The notes under the pieces were generated by a model. It had not been told where the DNA came from and searched no databases. It was given only the letters and a program-made list of their open reading frames with translations. This document shows, piece after piece, positions 1 to 8,142 of a stretch of 28,610 bases of DNA (position 1 is the stretch's first letter; every line of letters starts with the position of its first letter). Source of the DNA: Anaerolineales bacterium. Lineage in GTDB: Bacteria > Chloroflexota > Anaerolineae > Anaerolineales > DRMV01. The stretch is taken from NCBI GenBank assembly GCA_026991215.1, contig JALXBY010000028.1:1-28610 (forward strand), given 5' to 3'. The position numbers and the translations under genes are program-made.

Positions 1-2
1 CG

Positions 3-116
3 GGATGGCGTGTCCTGTGGCGGGGTTGGAAATACGTCGCAGACCTGGCGCAAGGGGCTCGCCTTTTCCTGAGTACACTCCCCAACCTCCAGGACAATCT
101 TCCTCACCACTTGTGA
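3..116 (+). CDS. possible 3' end of an unidentified upstream gene (partial)
   Basis: One frame is open from the left edge to a TGA at 114-116 and encodes about 37 residues rich in W, R and L, ending in NLPHHL. Most codons end in G or C, as in the confirmed genes of this window, whereas the other two rightward frames read as low-complexity or proline/arginine-rich. This looks like the C-terminal tail of a gene that starts outside the window. No family is recognisable from so short a piece, and the assignment as coding is an inference from codon use alone. Confidence 0.3.
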   Translation, partial: GWRVLWRGWKYVADLAQGARLFLSTLPNLQDNLPHHL

Positions 117-189
117 TAAAGGATCAGGGTTATATTAGGTAGAGTGCCGCGCCTGGCCGCGGCCTGAACCCCAAACGTGGGAGGCAAGG

Positions 190-861
190 ATGCCCGTCCG
201 CATTGCCTGGAGCGTTTCCCACCACGAGTTCACCATCGAGGATGGGTACTACTTCTCCCTGCTCCGTCGGGCCTTGCACCAGGCCGGGGCCCGGCCCATC
301 ACCGTGGCCCGCTTGCAGCAGGGCTTTGACGCGGACGTGCTCGTACTGAACTACCCTGAGGACCCCTTCAGCCCTGAAGAGGTGGAAGCGTTGCAGCAGT
401 ACGTGGCCCGCGGGGGACGCCTGCTGGCCCTGGCCTACTATCAGAACGAAGACCGGGTGGCGGAAATCCTGAACGCGGTGGCCCGGCCCTTTGGCCTTCG
501 CTTCGGCTACGATGAAATCCAGGACCCGGTGCACAAGCACGGGGACGACCCCTACATGGTGGTGACCTCGCGCGTCGCGGTGCCCGGCATCGAACGGGTG
601 CTCATGCCCTATGCCGCGCCCATCCTGGTCGAAGGGCCTCAGGTGCAGGTGTTGGTGGAAGCCGAACCCACGGCCCAGTCCCCTTCGGGTTCGCGGGTGC
701 TGGCCGTGCAGGTGAACCACGGGAAGGGCACCTTCCTCGCCCTGGGTACCTGTGTGTTCTGGGATAACTACGCCATCACCGCGTACGACAACCTGGCCTT
801 TGCCCTGTGGCTGCTGGGCGTCCCCCAAAGTGCGCCAACCTCATCCCCCAGCAAGGAGTGA
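190..861 (+). CDS. glutamine amidotransferase-like (GldG/IFT52/DUF4350-type) domain protein
   Basis: This 223-residue soluble protein has the alternating beta/alpha pattern of a class I glutamine amidotransferase-like (flavodoxin-type) domain. A strand ADVLVLN (about residues 48-54) is followed by PFSPEEVEALQQYVARGG, the usual helix-turn before the second core strand in GldG, ThuA and DUF4350 domains, and near the C-terminus lies a GKGTFLALGTC strand. No catalytic Cys-His-Glu triad is evident, so it is probably a binding domain and not an enzyme. There is no signal peptide or membrane segment. The ATG is preceded by GGGAGG at 179-184. The stop lies five bases before the isomerase start, so the two are probably co-transcribed. 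The substrate or partner is unknown; a role in sugar metabolism is inferred from the neighbour only. Confidence 0.7.
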   Translation: MPVRIAWSVSHHEFTIEDGYYFSLLRRALHQAGARPITVARLQQGFDADVLVLNYPEDPFSPEEVEALQQYVARGGRLLALAYYQNEDRVAEILNAVARPFGLRFGYDEIQDPVHKHGDDPYMVVTSRVAVPGIERVLMPYAAPILVEGPQVQVLVEAEPTAQSPSGSRVLAVQVNHGKGTFLALGTCVFWDNYAITAYDNLAFALWLLGVPQSAPTSSPSKE

Positions 862-866
862 ACCCA

Positions 867-1916
867 ATGTTGGAAGACATCCAAGCCTTAGACCCGCAAG
901 GCATGTTGCAGGACATCCAGGCCCTGCCCCAACAACTGGAACAGGCCTGGGCGCTGGGCCAGACCCTGCCCCTGCCGGAAAACGCCCGACGGCCCAAGAT
1001 GGTCATCCTGGCCGGTATGGGCGGTTCGGCCATCGGCGGGGACCTGGTCGCGGCCTGGGCGGCCCGGCACACCAACGTCCCCATCCTGGTCTGGCGGGAT
1101 TACCACCTCCCCCTCTGGGCCGAAGGACCTGAGACCTTGGTGGTGGCCTCCTCCCATTCGGGCAACACCGAGGAAACGATTTCCGCGTTCCAGGCCGGAC
1201 TGGAACAGGGGTGCACCGTGGTGGCCATCACGCGAGGCGGGCAACTGGGCCGCCTGGCCGAGGAACACGGCGTACCGCTGTGGCGCTTCGAGCACGGGGG
1301 CCAGCCCCGGGCCGCGGTGGGCTTTGGCTTCGCCCTTCCCCTGGCCCTGTTGGCCCGCCTGGACGTCCTGGGCCGCAACCCCGAAGACGACCTCAAAGAG
1401 ACCGTCGCGGCCATGCGCGCGCAACAGGCCCATCTGGAACCCGAAGTGCCCACGTCTCGCAACCCGGCCCGCCGGCTGGCCGGCCAACTGCAGGAGCGGC
1501 TGGTGGTGGTCTTCGGAAGCGAACATCTCGCGCCGGTGGCCCGCCGCTGGAAGACCCAAATCAACGAAATCGCCAAGGCCTGGGCCCAGTTCGAGTTCCT
1601 GCCTGAAGCCGACCACAACACCCTGGCCGGGCTGTTCCATCCCGAACTCCTGCTGAGCGGCACCATGCACATCTTCCTCGATGCCTCCAGCCTGAGCCAG
1701 CGGCAGCGCAAGCGCCTGCACCTGACCCGGCAGGCCTTCATGGAAAACGGCCTGAACACCGACCTCATCGAAGCCCGCGGCTCATCGGCCATGGCCCACC
1801 AGTGGACCCTGCTGCACTTTGGCGATTACGTTTCCTATTACCTCGCCCTGCTCTACCGGGAAGACCCCACCCCGGTGACGATTATTGAGACCTTCAAGCG
1901 GAGAATGGCGGAATGA
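867..1916 (+). CDS. bifunctional phosphoglucose/phosphomannose isomerase (SIS-domain family)
   Basis: This 349-residue protein belongs to the PGI/PMI family first characterised in archaea, which interconverts glucose-6-P or mannose-6-P with fructose-6-P in the cytosol. It contains two SIS domains. The first has the glycine-rich AGMGGSAIGGDL motif (about residues 50-61) and the phosphate-binding SHSGNTEET (about 93-101). The second carries NEIAKAWAQFEF and EADHNTLAG, which hold the Glu and His expected for the ring-opening and isomerisation chemistry. An in-frame ATG exists at 807, but the start at 867 is preferred because AAGGAG lies at 853-858 and because 807 would overlap the upstream gene deeply. 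The stop overlaps the helicase start (ATGA), implying translational coupling. The length is normal for the family. Activity on mannose is a family property and not visible here. Confidence 0.9.
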   Translation: MLEDIQALDPQGMLQDIQALPQQLEQAWALGQTLPLPENARRPKMVILAGMGGSAIGGDLVAAWAARHTNVPILVWRDYHLPLWAEGPETLVVASSHSGNTEETISAFQAGLEQGCTVVAITRGGQLGRLAEEHGVPLWRFEHGGQPRAAVGFGFALPLALLARLDVLGRNPEDDLKETVAAMRAQQAHLEPEVPTSRNPARRLAGQLQERLVVVFGSEHLAPVARRWKTQINEIAKAWAQFEFLPEADHNTLAGLFHPELLLSGTMHIFLDASSLSQRQRKRLHLTRQAFMENGLNTDLIEARGSSAMAHQWTLLHFGDYVSYYLALLYREDPTPVTIIETFKRRMAE

Positions 1917-4900
1917 TAAAGAAACGGGAAGAAAAACAGGTGCTGCCCCGCCTTCTGGGGCCACTTCTGTATGAGGCACGGCAACGTCTGGGGCAGTGGG
2001 CCAGGAACCGGGGTTTCCTCAGGCAGGCCAATGCGCTTGTCATGCAGGACCAGGTGCACCTGACGGCCCTCCGTTGGTGGGAGCAGGAAAATGGGCTGTG
2101 GGTCCGCAGCGAGGGCCTGGTGGTGCACGGCCGCAATGCGTATGAAACGACCTGGACCTGGCACGCGCACCAACAGGAATTCCGGGGCCAGTGTTCCTGC
2201 CCGCGGGGGCAACGGGGGAAGGTCTGCATCCACATGATCGCCCTGGCCCAGGCGACGTTGGACTTCCTCTCGGCCGAATGGGAACGCCATATAGCCAAAC
2301 CCGCGCCGCCTTCTTCAAGCGAACTCTTCAAGAGCATGGTACGCAGTCTGCAGCGCCGGGCGCGGCCCGCGGAATCGGAACCAAAGACATACTCCCTCGT
2401 CCTCATTTTGAAGCGACTGCCAGCAGAAGGCGTCTGGACCATCGCGGTGGAGGCCTCGGACGAGGAGGGGCCGATCCAGCGCCTCCTGTTGCCGCTTTCG
2501 CCCGAAGAGGTGCCCGACCTGCCGCCGCTGGCCGTGCGCGCGGTCTCCATGTTCCTCAACTGGCAGCATGTCAGCACGATGTGGTATTACAGCGTGCCGC
2601 ACAGCCACCATTTGCTCAACCTGGCCGAAGCCTGGTGGCTCCTGGCCGAGGCCGCGAAGGAAGCCCCCATCTACGTCCACTTCCCCCTGGACGATGAGCA
2701 TCTGATCAAACTCCAGGTGTGGCCCGCGGACCGCCCTGTCAAAACCGGGCTCCTGCTGCAAGAGCGAAAGGACGATTACGTGCTGGCCCCCGCGGTGCAC
2801 ATCGAAGGCCAAACCACCCGCTTCTTCGCGCTTTTGCAGGAACGCCCCATCCCCCTGCTGGTCGTGGAAAACCGCTGGTTGGTGGTGGGCACGCGGCCGG
2901 AAATGCGGCGCGTGTTCGAAAGCTGGCGCCTGGGGCCCGTGGGCTGGATTATCCCCAAGGAAGAAGCCAGGGAACTGGAAAACGTCCTGACCTCGTTCCT
3001 CCCCTATATGCCCATCTGGACCCCGAAGGGCGAACTCCAGGTGGAGGACTTGAAGACCGAACCCCAGCCGCGGCTCTACCTGCGGGAACACGCGGGGGAA
3101 CTGGTCGCGGAACTGCGCTTCGGTTACGGCCCCGTCGAAGTACCCTACAACCCCAAGGCCAAACCCCAGGAAATCATCCCGGCCGGGGACCTTCGGTTCT
3201 GGCGGCTGCACCGCGACCTGGAAGCCGAAAAAGCCTGGCGCAAGAAGGCCGTGCAGGCCCGCTTTGGCCTCAAATCCGGGCCGCCGCCCCTGTTGCGTCT
3301 GCGGGCCCGGGTGCACCCGCTGGACTTCTTGCTGCGCAAAGTCCCCCTGCTGGCGGAAGCCGGGTTCGCGGTCTTCGGGGCCAAGGACCTGACCAAGTGG
3401 CGGGTGCGCACGAGCCGGCCCAGGCTGCAACTGCGGGTGACCTCTTCCGGCGAGGACTGGTTCGACCTGCAGGCCCAGTTGGTCTACGACGACCAGGCCG
3501 TACCCCTGCGCACCGTGTTGAACGCGCTGCGCCGGGGGGAGCGCTACATCAAACTGGCCGACGGCACCCTGGGGGAAATCCCTGAAGACCTGCAGGAGCG
3601 CCTGCGGGAACTGCTCAACCTGGGCCGCTGGAAAGCGGGCGACCAGCTGCAGCTGGCCCAAAGCCAGGCCACCCTGCTGGAGGAGATGCTCGACCAGCTG
3701 CAGGCCCGGGATGACGTCCTGGTCGAGGTCCAGGAGGAGGACATCCGCCGGGTGCAGGAGCGGCTCCGGGCCTTGCAGCAGGTGGAATCCCTGCCCGAAG
3801 TGCCCCTGCCCCAAGGCCTCAAAACCCAGTTGCGGCCCTATCAGGCTGTTGGCTACCGCTGGCTGCACCTGCTCTACCGCCTGAACCTGGGCGGCGTCCT
3901 GGCCGATGACATGGGCCTGGGCAAGACCGTGCAGGCCCTGGCCTTTTTGCTTTCCTTGCGGGAACAGGGGGTGGCCCAGGGCCCCGACCTGGTCGTGGTA
4001 CCCCGTTCGTTGCTCTTCAACTGGCAGCGGGAAATCGAAACCTTCACGCCTGACCTGCGCTACCTCATCTATGCCGGGCCCAACCGCCCCGGACCTGAGG
4101 AATTGAAGCAATACGACGTCGTGCTCACCACCTACGGCATCGTGTTGCGGGATATCGAAGACCTGCAGAAGGTCCCCTTCCACGTGCTGATACTGGACGA
4201 GGCCCAGGCCATCAAGAACCCCACGGCCAAGACCACCCAGGCGGTGCGGCGCTTGCAGGCCCGCTTCCGCCTGGCTCTAACGGGCACGCCGGTGGAAAAC
4301 ACCACGCTGGAACTGTGGTCCATCTTCACCGCGGTGCTGCCGGGCCTGTTGGGCACCCTGGAAGGCTTCAAACAGGCCTTTGCCATCCCCATTGAGCAAG
4401 ACCGCAACGAGGAAGCCGCGGCCCGGTTGCGTCGCCTGGTGGGGCCTTTCCTGCTGCGCCGCACCAAGGAACAGGTTGCGCCGGAACTGCCCCCGCGCAC
4501 CGAGCGGGTGCTTTATGCCGACATGCCCGAGGAACAGGCCGAGATGTACCGGGCCACCCGGGACCTCTACCGCCGCAAACTCCTGGAAATGCTGGACAAA
4601 GGCGCGGACCTCCCCCAATGGCGGATGCAGGTGCTGGAAGGGTTGCTCCGACTGCGCCAGCTGGCCCTGCACCCCGTGCTGGTGGACCCGGCCTATCAGG
4701 GACCTTCCGGCAAGATGGAAACCCTGATGCTGCTTTTGGAAACCCTCAAGTCCGAAGGGCACAAGGCCCTGGTGTATTCCCAGTTCGTTCGCATGTTGCA
4801 CCTGGTACGGGCGGAACTCGACCGCCGCGGCTGGGCCTACACCTACCTGGATGGCAGCACCCGGGACCGGAAGACGCCGGTGGAACGGTTCCAGACGGAC

Positions 4901-5215
4901 CCGGACATCCCCTTCTTCCTCATCAGCCTGCGGGCCGGCGGCGTGGGCCTCAACCTCACCGCGGCCGATTACGTCATCCTGCTGGACCCCTGGTGGAACC
5001 CCGCGGTGGAGCGGCAGGCCGCGGACCGCACCCATCGCATCGGGCAGGACAAACCCGTGTTCGTGTACAAACTCATCACCCGAGATACCGTGGAGGAAAA
5101 AATCCTGCGCCTGCAGGACCGCAAGCGGGAACTGGTGGACCGCCTGATTGCCACCTCCGACGCCGCCTGGCTCCGTCACCTGGGCCGGGAGGACATCGAG
5201 GCCTTGTTTGGATGA
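1913..5215 (+). CDS. SWIM zinc-finger SNF2-family DNA helicase/translocase
   Basis: This 1100-residue cytosolic ATPase belongs to the bacterial/archaeal Snf2 family (superfamily 2), which translocates on double-stranded DNA to remodel protein-DNA complexes. A SWIM zinc finger lies near the N-terminus (C94, C96, C105, H107; pattern CxCx8CxH). A long helical region follows. The helicase core occupies about residues 635-1090: motif I DDMGLGKT (665-672), motif II DEAQ (762-765), motif III LTGTP, and motifs V-VI ending ADRTHRIGQ (about 1035-1043). All ATPase motifs are intact. The start overlaps the isomerase stop as ATGA, so expression is coupled to a sugar isomerase with no obvious functional link. 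SWIM-Snf2 proteins are widespread in Chloroflexota, cyanobacteria and actinobacteria, and their cellular role is poorly defined. Confidence 0.95.
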   Translation: MIKKREEKQVLPRLLGPLLYEARQRLGQWARNRGFLRQANALVMQDQVHLTALRWWEQENGLWVRSEGLVVHGRNAYETTWTWHAHQQEFRGQCSCPRGQRGKVCIHMIALAQATLDFLSAEWERHIAKPAPPSSSELFKSMVRSLQRRARPAESEPKTYSLVLILKRLPAEGVWTIAVEASDEEGPIQRLLLPLSPEEVPDLPPLAVRAVSMFLNWQHVSTMWYYSVPHSHHLLNLAEAWWLLAEAAKEAPIYVHFPLDDEHLIKLQVWPADRPVKTGLLLQERKDDYVLAPAVHIEGQTTRFFALLQERPIPLLVVENRWLVVGTRPEMRRVFESWRLGPVGWIIPKEEARELENVLTSFLPYMPIWTPKGELQVEDLKTEPQPRLYLREHAGELVAELRFGYGPVEVPYNPKAKPQEIIPAGDLRFWRLHRDLEAEKAWRKKAVQARFGLKSGPPPLLRLRARVHPLDFLLRKVPLLAEAGFAVFGAKDLTKWRVRTSRPRLQLRVTSSGEDWFDLQAQLVYDDQAVPLRTVLNALRRGERYIKLADGTLGEIPEDLQERLRELLNLGRWKAGDQLQLAQSQATLLEEMLDQLQARDDVLVEVQEEDIRRVQERLRALQQVESLPEVPLPQGLKTQLRPYQAVGYRWLHLLYRLNLGGVLADDMGLGKTVQALAFLLSLREQGVAQGPDLVVVPRSLLFNWQREIETFTPDLRYLIYAGPNRPGPEELKQYDVVLTTYGIVLRDIEDLQKVPFHVLILDEAQAIKNPTAKTTQAVRRLQARFRLALTGTPVENTTLELWSIFTAVLPGLLGTLEGFKQAFAIPIEQDRNEEAAARLRRLVGPFLLRRTKEQVAPELPPRTERVLYADMPEEQAEMYRATRDLYRRKLLEMLDKGADLPQWRMQVLEGLLRLRQLALHPVLVDPAYQGPSGKMETLMLLLETLKSEGHKALVYSQFVRMLHLVRAELDRRGWAYTYLDGSTRDRKTPVERFQTDPDIPFFLISLRAGGVGLNLTAADYVILLDPWWNPAVERQAADRTHRIGQDKPVFVYKLITRDTVEEKILRLQDRKRELVDRLIATSDAAWLRHLGREDIEALFG

Positions 5216-5229
5216 CCGCCCTGGCCTGA

Positions 5230-5254
5230 GGGGACACGCGGTATCCCCTTCTTC
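5230..5254 (+). terminator. weak candidate terminator after the SNF2 gene
   Basis: A five-base stem (GGGGA at 5230-5234, TCCCC at 5244-5248) with a nine-base loop is followed by TTCTTC. The stem is short and the T-tract is interrupted, so this is a weak candidate supported mainly by its position just after a long gene and before a promoter-like element. Confidence 0.25.
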
Positions 5255-5280
5255 ACAAACGCCAGGGTTTCTGGTACCTT
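5252..5280 (+). promoter_or_regulatory. candidate sigma-70 promoter of secE-nusG
   Basis: TTCACA (5252-5257) and TACCTT (5275-5280) are separated by 17 bases. The -35 box matches consensus at five of six bases. The -10 box is poor (three of six) but is preceded by TGG, an extended -10. It lies about 50 bases upstream of the secE start, which suits a constitutive housekeeping promoter. Confidence 0.35.
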
Positions 5281-5330
5281 TGGGGGTGCTTTGGGCAGGC
5301 ATCCCCTGGGATTGAGCAGAGGAGGTCAAG

Positions 5331-5675
5331 GTGGCCAAGCCGAAACTGAAACTCCGCAAAGAGAAGACCGGCGACGCGGCAGCGCCCAAGGTCGCGGAAA
5401 CCAAACAGCCGCCGGCCAAGGCCAAAACCGCCGCCCGGGCCCGAACCCGGACCAAGCCCCGTAAGGCCCGGCAGTATCCCCGGTGGCTGGAAGGCATCGT
5501 CAATTTCTACCGGGAGACCCGGGGCGAACTCCGTAAGGTCCAGTGGCCCACATGGCGGCAGGCCTGGCGGCTTACGTACATCGTCCTCGCGGTGACCTTT
5601 GCCAGCGGGCTTTTCCTGGGCCTGATGGACTGGCTGTTTTCCCGGTTGGTGGCCTTCATTTTGGGAACCCTGTAA
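5331..5675 (+). CDS. secE: preprotein translocase subunit SecE
   Basis: SecE is the small essential subunit of the SecYEG channel in the cytoplasmic membrane, where it clamps the two halves of SecY. The 114-residue product has the SecE signature ELRKVQWPTWRQA (about residues 64-76) just before a single membrane segment (about 80-110). The first 50 residues form a Lys/Ala/Pro-rich, probably disordered cytosolic extension, longer than in the minimal SecE of many bacteria. The start codon is GTG, with GGAGG at 5321-5325. nusG follows 78 bases later, the classic secE-nusG pair, but the usual downstream rplK-rplA genes are absent because a terminator and convergent genes follow nusG. Confidence 0.95.
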   Translation: MAKPKLKLRKEKTGDAAAPKVAETKQPPAKAKTAARARTRTKPRKARQYPRWLEGIVNFYRETRGELRKVQWPTWRQAWRLTYIVLAVTFASGLFLGLMDWLFSRLVAFILGTL

Positions 5676-5753
5676 GCCCTGGAACACAAGGGGTTCCATC
5701 CGGGGCTGCGCTGTGGGCTTTCCCCAAACATACGCGGCAGGCGAGGTGATGTG

Positions 5754-6365
5754 ATGGCCGAGGAAACCCGAACCCAACAGCCCCCCCAGGCGCCGACCGA
5801 GGCGCCCGCCGAATCCACCGCGCCGCCTGAGGTCCAGCCCGGGGAACGGGCCTGGTACGTCATCCACTGCTATTCCGGCGCGGAGGAAAAGGTCAAACGC
5901 AACCTGGAGCAGCGCATCGAATCCATGGGGATGCAGGATAAAATTTTCGAGGTCATCATCCCCACGGAAGAAGAAATGGAAATCAAGGACGGCAAGCGGC
6001 GGGTGGTGCAGCGCCGGATTTTCCCCGGCTATCTCCTGGTCAACATGATTATGGACGAGGACTCCTGGGCCGTGGTCCGGCACACGCCGGGGGTGTTGGG
6101 GTTTGTAGGAACAGGGGAAGAACCCACACCCCTGCGGCCCGAAGAGGTGGCCCAAATCCTCAAGCGGATGGAATCGGAAACCCCCAAACTCAAGGTCACC
6201 TTCCGCAAGGGCGAACGGGTCCGCATCATCGATGGCCCCTTCCGGGACTTCCAAGGCGTGGTGGACGACATCGACATGCAGCGGGCCAAGGTCCGGGTGT
6301 TGGTCAACTTCTTCGGTCGGGAAACCCCCATCGAACTCGATTTCCTCCAGGTGGAACGGGCGTAA
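5754..6365 (+). CDS. nusG: transcription termination/antitermination factor NusG
   Basis: NusG binds the RNA polymerase clamp, promotes processive elongation, and links RNA polymerase to Rho or to the ribosome. The 203-residue product starts with a Pro/Ala/Glu-rich extension of about 35 residues. The NGN domain follows, from WYVIHCYSGAEEKVK (about 37-51) through GYLLVNM and the VRHTPGVLGFVG segment. The C-terminal KOW domain contains GERVRIIDGPFRDFQGVV (about 153-170). The ATG at 5754 is preferred over the GTG three bases upstream because GAGGTGA at 5743-5749 then has normal spacing. It is co-transcribed with secE and followed by a strong intrinsic terminator. Confidence 0.96.
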   Translation: MAEETRTQQPPQAPTEAPAESTAPPEVQPGERAWYVIHCYSGAEEKVKRNLEQRIESMGMQDKIFEVIIPTEEEMEIKDGKRRVVQRRIFPGYLLVNMIMDEDSWAVVRHTPGVLGFVGTGEEPTPLRPEEVAQILKRMESETPKLKVTFRKGERVRIIDGPFRDFQGVVDDIDMQRAKVRVLVNFFGRETPIELDFLQVERA

Positions 6366-6375
6366 CCCAATGGCA

Positions 6376-6409
6376 GGGGGCGGCCAGTGCCGCCCCCTCG
6401 GTTATTTTT
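6376..6409 (+). terminator. intrinsic terminator of secE-nusG
   Basis: A perfect nine-base stem (GGGGGCGGC at 6376-6384, GCCGCCCCC at 6389-6397) with a CAGT loop is followed by a T-rich tract ending in TTTTT (6405-6409). It sits eleven bases after the nusG stop. It also lies just beyond the tatC stop on the other strand, but there is no T-tract on that side, so it is judged one-directional. Confidence 0.88.
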
Positions 6410-7277
6410 GGGGCGAAGCGTTGCCCCGCTGGGCCAGGCTGGCCAGGGCAGCACCCACGAAGTAAAGCACCACCAGCGGCCCCATGACCACCAGCATGTT
6501 CACCGGGTCCACCGTGGGGGTGATGAGCGCGGCCAGCACCGCAATCACCACCATGGCGATGCGCCAGTACTGCCACAAACTCCGGGCCTGCACCAGCCGC
6601 ATCCGGGCCAGCACGTAGATGACCAGGGGGTACTCGAAGGCCAGCCCCGTCCAGAACAGCAGGGAAACCACGAAGCGAATGTAAGAGGAAGGCCGCGGCA
6701 GGGTGGGGATGCCCATGAAGTTCAAGAGAAAAGGCAGGGCCACGGGCAGGAACACCTTGTACGCGAAGAACATGCCAGCCAAAAACAGCCCATAGACCAA
6801 AGGCATGAGCAGCAGACCCAGGATGCGGCCCCGCGGGTACAGGCCGGGGGCCACGAACAGATACATTTCCAGGTACAGGTAAGGCAGGGTGACCACGAAG
6901 GCGGTGAGCACCGCCACCCGCATGGTCACGCCTACGGGTTCGGTGACGTCGATGGCCCGCAGATTCTCCAGGCCGCCCACCGGCTGGGCCAGGAAGTTCA
7001 GGATTTGGGGCATGAAGGTCAGGCTGCCGAAGGCCACCAGAAAGAAAACCACCACGGCACGAAGCACGTGGCGGCGCAACACGTTGAGGTGCTGGAAGAG
7101 TTCGTCGGGGTGCTTGATGGCCCGCTCCAGGGCCTGATCTACGGGCAGTTCCTCCGGCGGTTGGGTAAAAAACCCCCAAAGACGCTTCCACCAGGGCCGG
7201 GGGCGGGCAGCGACCATCTCCTGGGCCATGGCTTCCCCACGTTGCCTCATTGGGACCTGGGATGCCGTCTTGTTCAC
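6402..7277 (-). CDS. tatC: TatC-family twin-arginine translocase membrane subunit (divergent)
   Basis: TatC is the membrane receptor for twin-arginine signal peptides and exports folded proteins. This product of up to 291 residues has about six membrane segments and aligns with TatC through EPVGVTMRVAVLTAFVVTLP, FVAPGLYP and the TGLAFEYPL segment. The GTG at 7277 overlaps the upstream stop (GTGA) but lacks a ribosome-binding site; ATGs at 7250 and 7229 are alternatives, the latter with GGGGA just upstream. Two residues of the E. coli signal-peptide site are changed: the glutamate of HLIELR is Val in HLNVLRR, and the glutamate of LYKHERR is Gly in LYPRGRI. The membrane glutamate in FEYP is retained. 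It is the last gene of an Asp23-nusB-tatA/B-tatC unit. Confidence 0.88.
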   Translation of the reverse strand: MNKTASQVPMRQRGEAMAQEMVAARPRPWWKRLWGFFTQPPEELPVDQALERAIKHPDELFQHLNVLRRHVLRAVVVFFLVAFGSLTFMPQILNFLAQPVGGLENLRAIDVTEPVGVTMRVAVLTAFVVTLPYLYLEMYLFVAPGLYPRGRILGLLLMPLVYGLFLAGMFFAYKVFLPVALPFLLNFMGIPTLPRPSSYIRFVVSLLFWTGLAFEYPLVIYVLARMRLVQARSLWQYWRIAMVVIAVLAALITPTVDPVNMLVVMGPLVVLYFVGAALASLAQRGNASPQK

Positions 7278-7651
7278 CCACGTTCGGGCGGCTCGGCGCC
7301 GGTGGGTTCATCGGAAGGAGAGGGAGGCCTGGACCCTTCCACGGTAACCGCCTGGGGCGGCGGGCCCATAGGGAGCCGACCTTCCCACGTGGCGGCCTCC
7401 GGCGGCCAGATGCGGCCGGTTTCCTGCTGTATCCGTTCCAGTTCCTCCAGGCCGGCCTTGCGGATTTCCTCCCGAATGTACTGTTCGAATTCGTAGCGCA
7501 TCCGGGCAATCACCCGCCAGAAGGTGGAAAGGTAAAGTTTGCGCAACAGCCGCCCCAACAGGCGGGCCGTTTTCACCCCTTCTTCCGGACCCAGGAGCAA
7601 AAACAGCAGGATGACGATGAAGGCGATTTCCTGCCAGCCCAGTCCCATCAT
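7274..7651 (-). CDS. TatA/TatB-family twin-arginine translocase subunit
   Basis: This 125-residue membrane protein has the TatA/B architecture. One N-terminal membrane segment (about residues 5-20) carries a polar Glu near its start (WQEIAF) and ends in the conserved LGP hinge. An amphipathic basic helix (VKTARLLGRLLRKL) follows, then a charged helical region and a Pro/Glu-rich disordered tail. The length and long cytosolic helix favour a TatB-like role in the receptor complex over the pore-forming TatA, but the families are hard to separate by eye. The start ATG overlaps the nusB stop and the stop overlaps the tatC start, so the three are tightly coupled. No second TatA gene is in the window. 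Confidence 0.85.
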   Translation of the reverse strand: MMGLGWQEIAFIVILLFLLLGPEEGVKTARLLGRLLRKLYLSTFWRVIARMRYEFEQYIREEIRKAGLEELERIQQETGRIWPPEAATWEGRLPMGPPPQAVTVEGSRPPSPSDEPTGAEPPERG

Positions 7652-8103
7652 GGTTGCTCTTGAATCTGCAGGAAGGGGGCCAGACCCTCACGGATGGCCT
7701 CAATATCCCGGACCATGCTGCCCAGGACGCCGTTGACAAAGCGGGGGGAACTTTCCGAGCCAAAGGCCTTGGCCAGTTCCACGGCCTCGTTGATGACCAC
7801 CTTGAGGGGGGTCTTGCCGTAGACGGCCATTTCCCACAGGGCCATGCGCAACAGGTTCCGGTCAATGGGGGAAAGGTTTTCCACCGGCCATTCCGGTGCG
7901 TAGCGGGCGATGTACCGGTCCAGCAGGGGGCGCAGGAGCAAGACCTCCCGGACGATGCGACGGGCAAACCGGGCCAGCCGCGAAGGTAAAGGCTCCTCGG
8001 CCAGCCGCTCCTGGAGCACGGTCTCCGGCGGGTGGCCCGTGAGGTCGATTTCGTACAAGGCTTTGAGCGCGATGGCGCGGGCTTTGGTCGGTCCTTCCCA
8101 CAT
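7648..8103 (-). CDS. nusB: transcription antitermination factor NusB
   Basis: NusB is a small all-helical RNA-binding protein that, with NusE (ribosomal protein S10), binds boxA in rRNA leaders and suppresses premature termination. The 151-residue product shows the family pattern: an N-terminal ARAIALKALYEIDLTG helix, then DRNLLRMALWEMAV (about residues 90-103), then the signature KVVINEAVELAKAFGSESSPRFVNGVLG (about 110-137), split here only by normal variation. Length is typical. The start lies 39 bases after the Asp23-family stop, and its own stop overlaps the tatA/B start, so it belongs to the leftward unit beginning at 8532. Confidence 0.94.
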   Translation of the reverse strand: MWEGPTKARAIALKALYEIDLTGHPPETVLQERLAEEPLPSRLARFARRIVREVLLLRPLLDRYIARYAPEWPVENLSPIDRNLLRMALWEMAVYGKTPLKVVINEAVELAKAFGSESSPRFVNGVLGSMVRDIEAIREGLAPFLQIQEQP

Positions 8104-8142
8104 GGCTCGCCCCTTTCCCGGAACGTCCGGGGATGCTGTGCT

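Noticed and set aside
111..136. Promoter for the first complete gene (TTGTGA and TATATT)
   Set aside because: The spacing is 14 bases and the -35 box is poor; the TATATT alone is not enough to claim a promoter.
130..828. Long open frame on the opposite strand of the amidotransferase-like gene
   Set aside because: It mirrors the real gene's high third-position GC and gives a His/Gly/Gln-rich product with no family pattern, as do the other long antisense frames over the helicase, kinase and accC.
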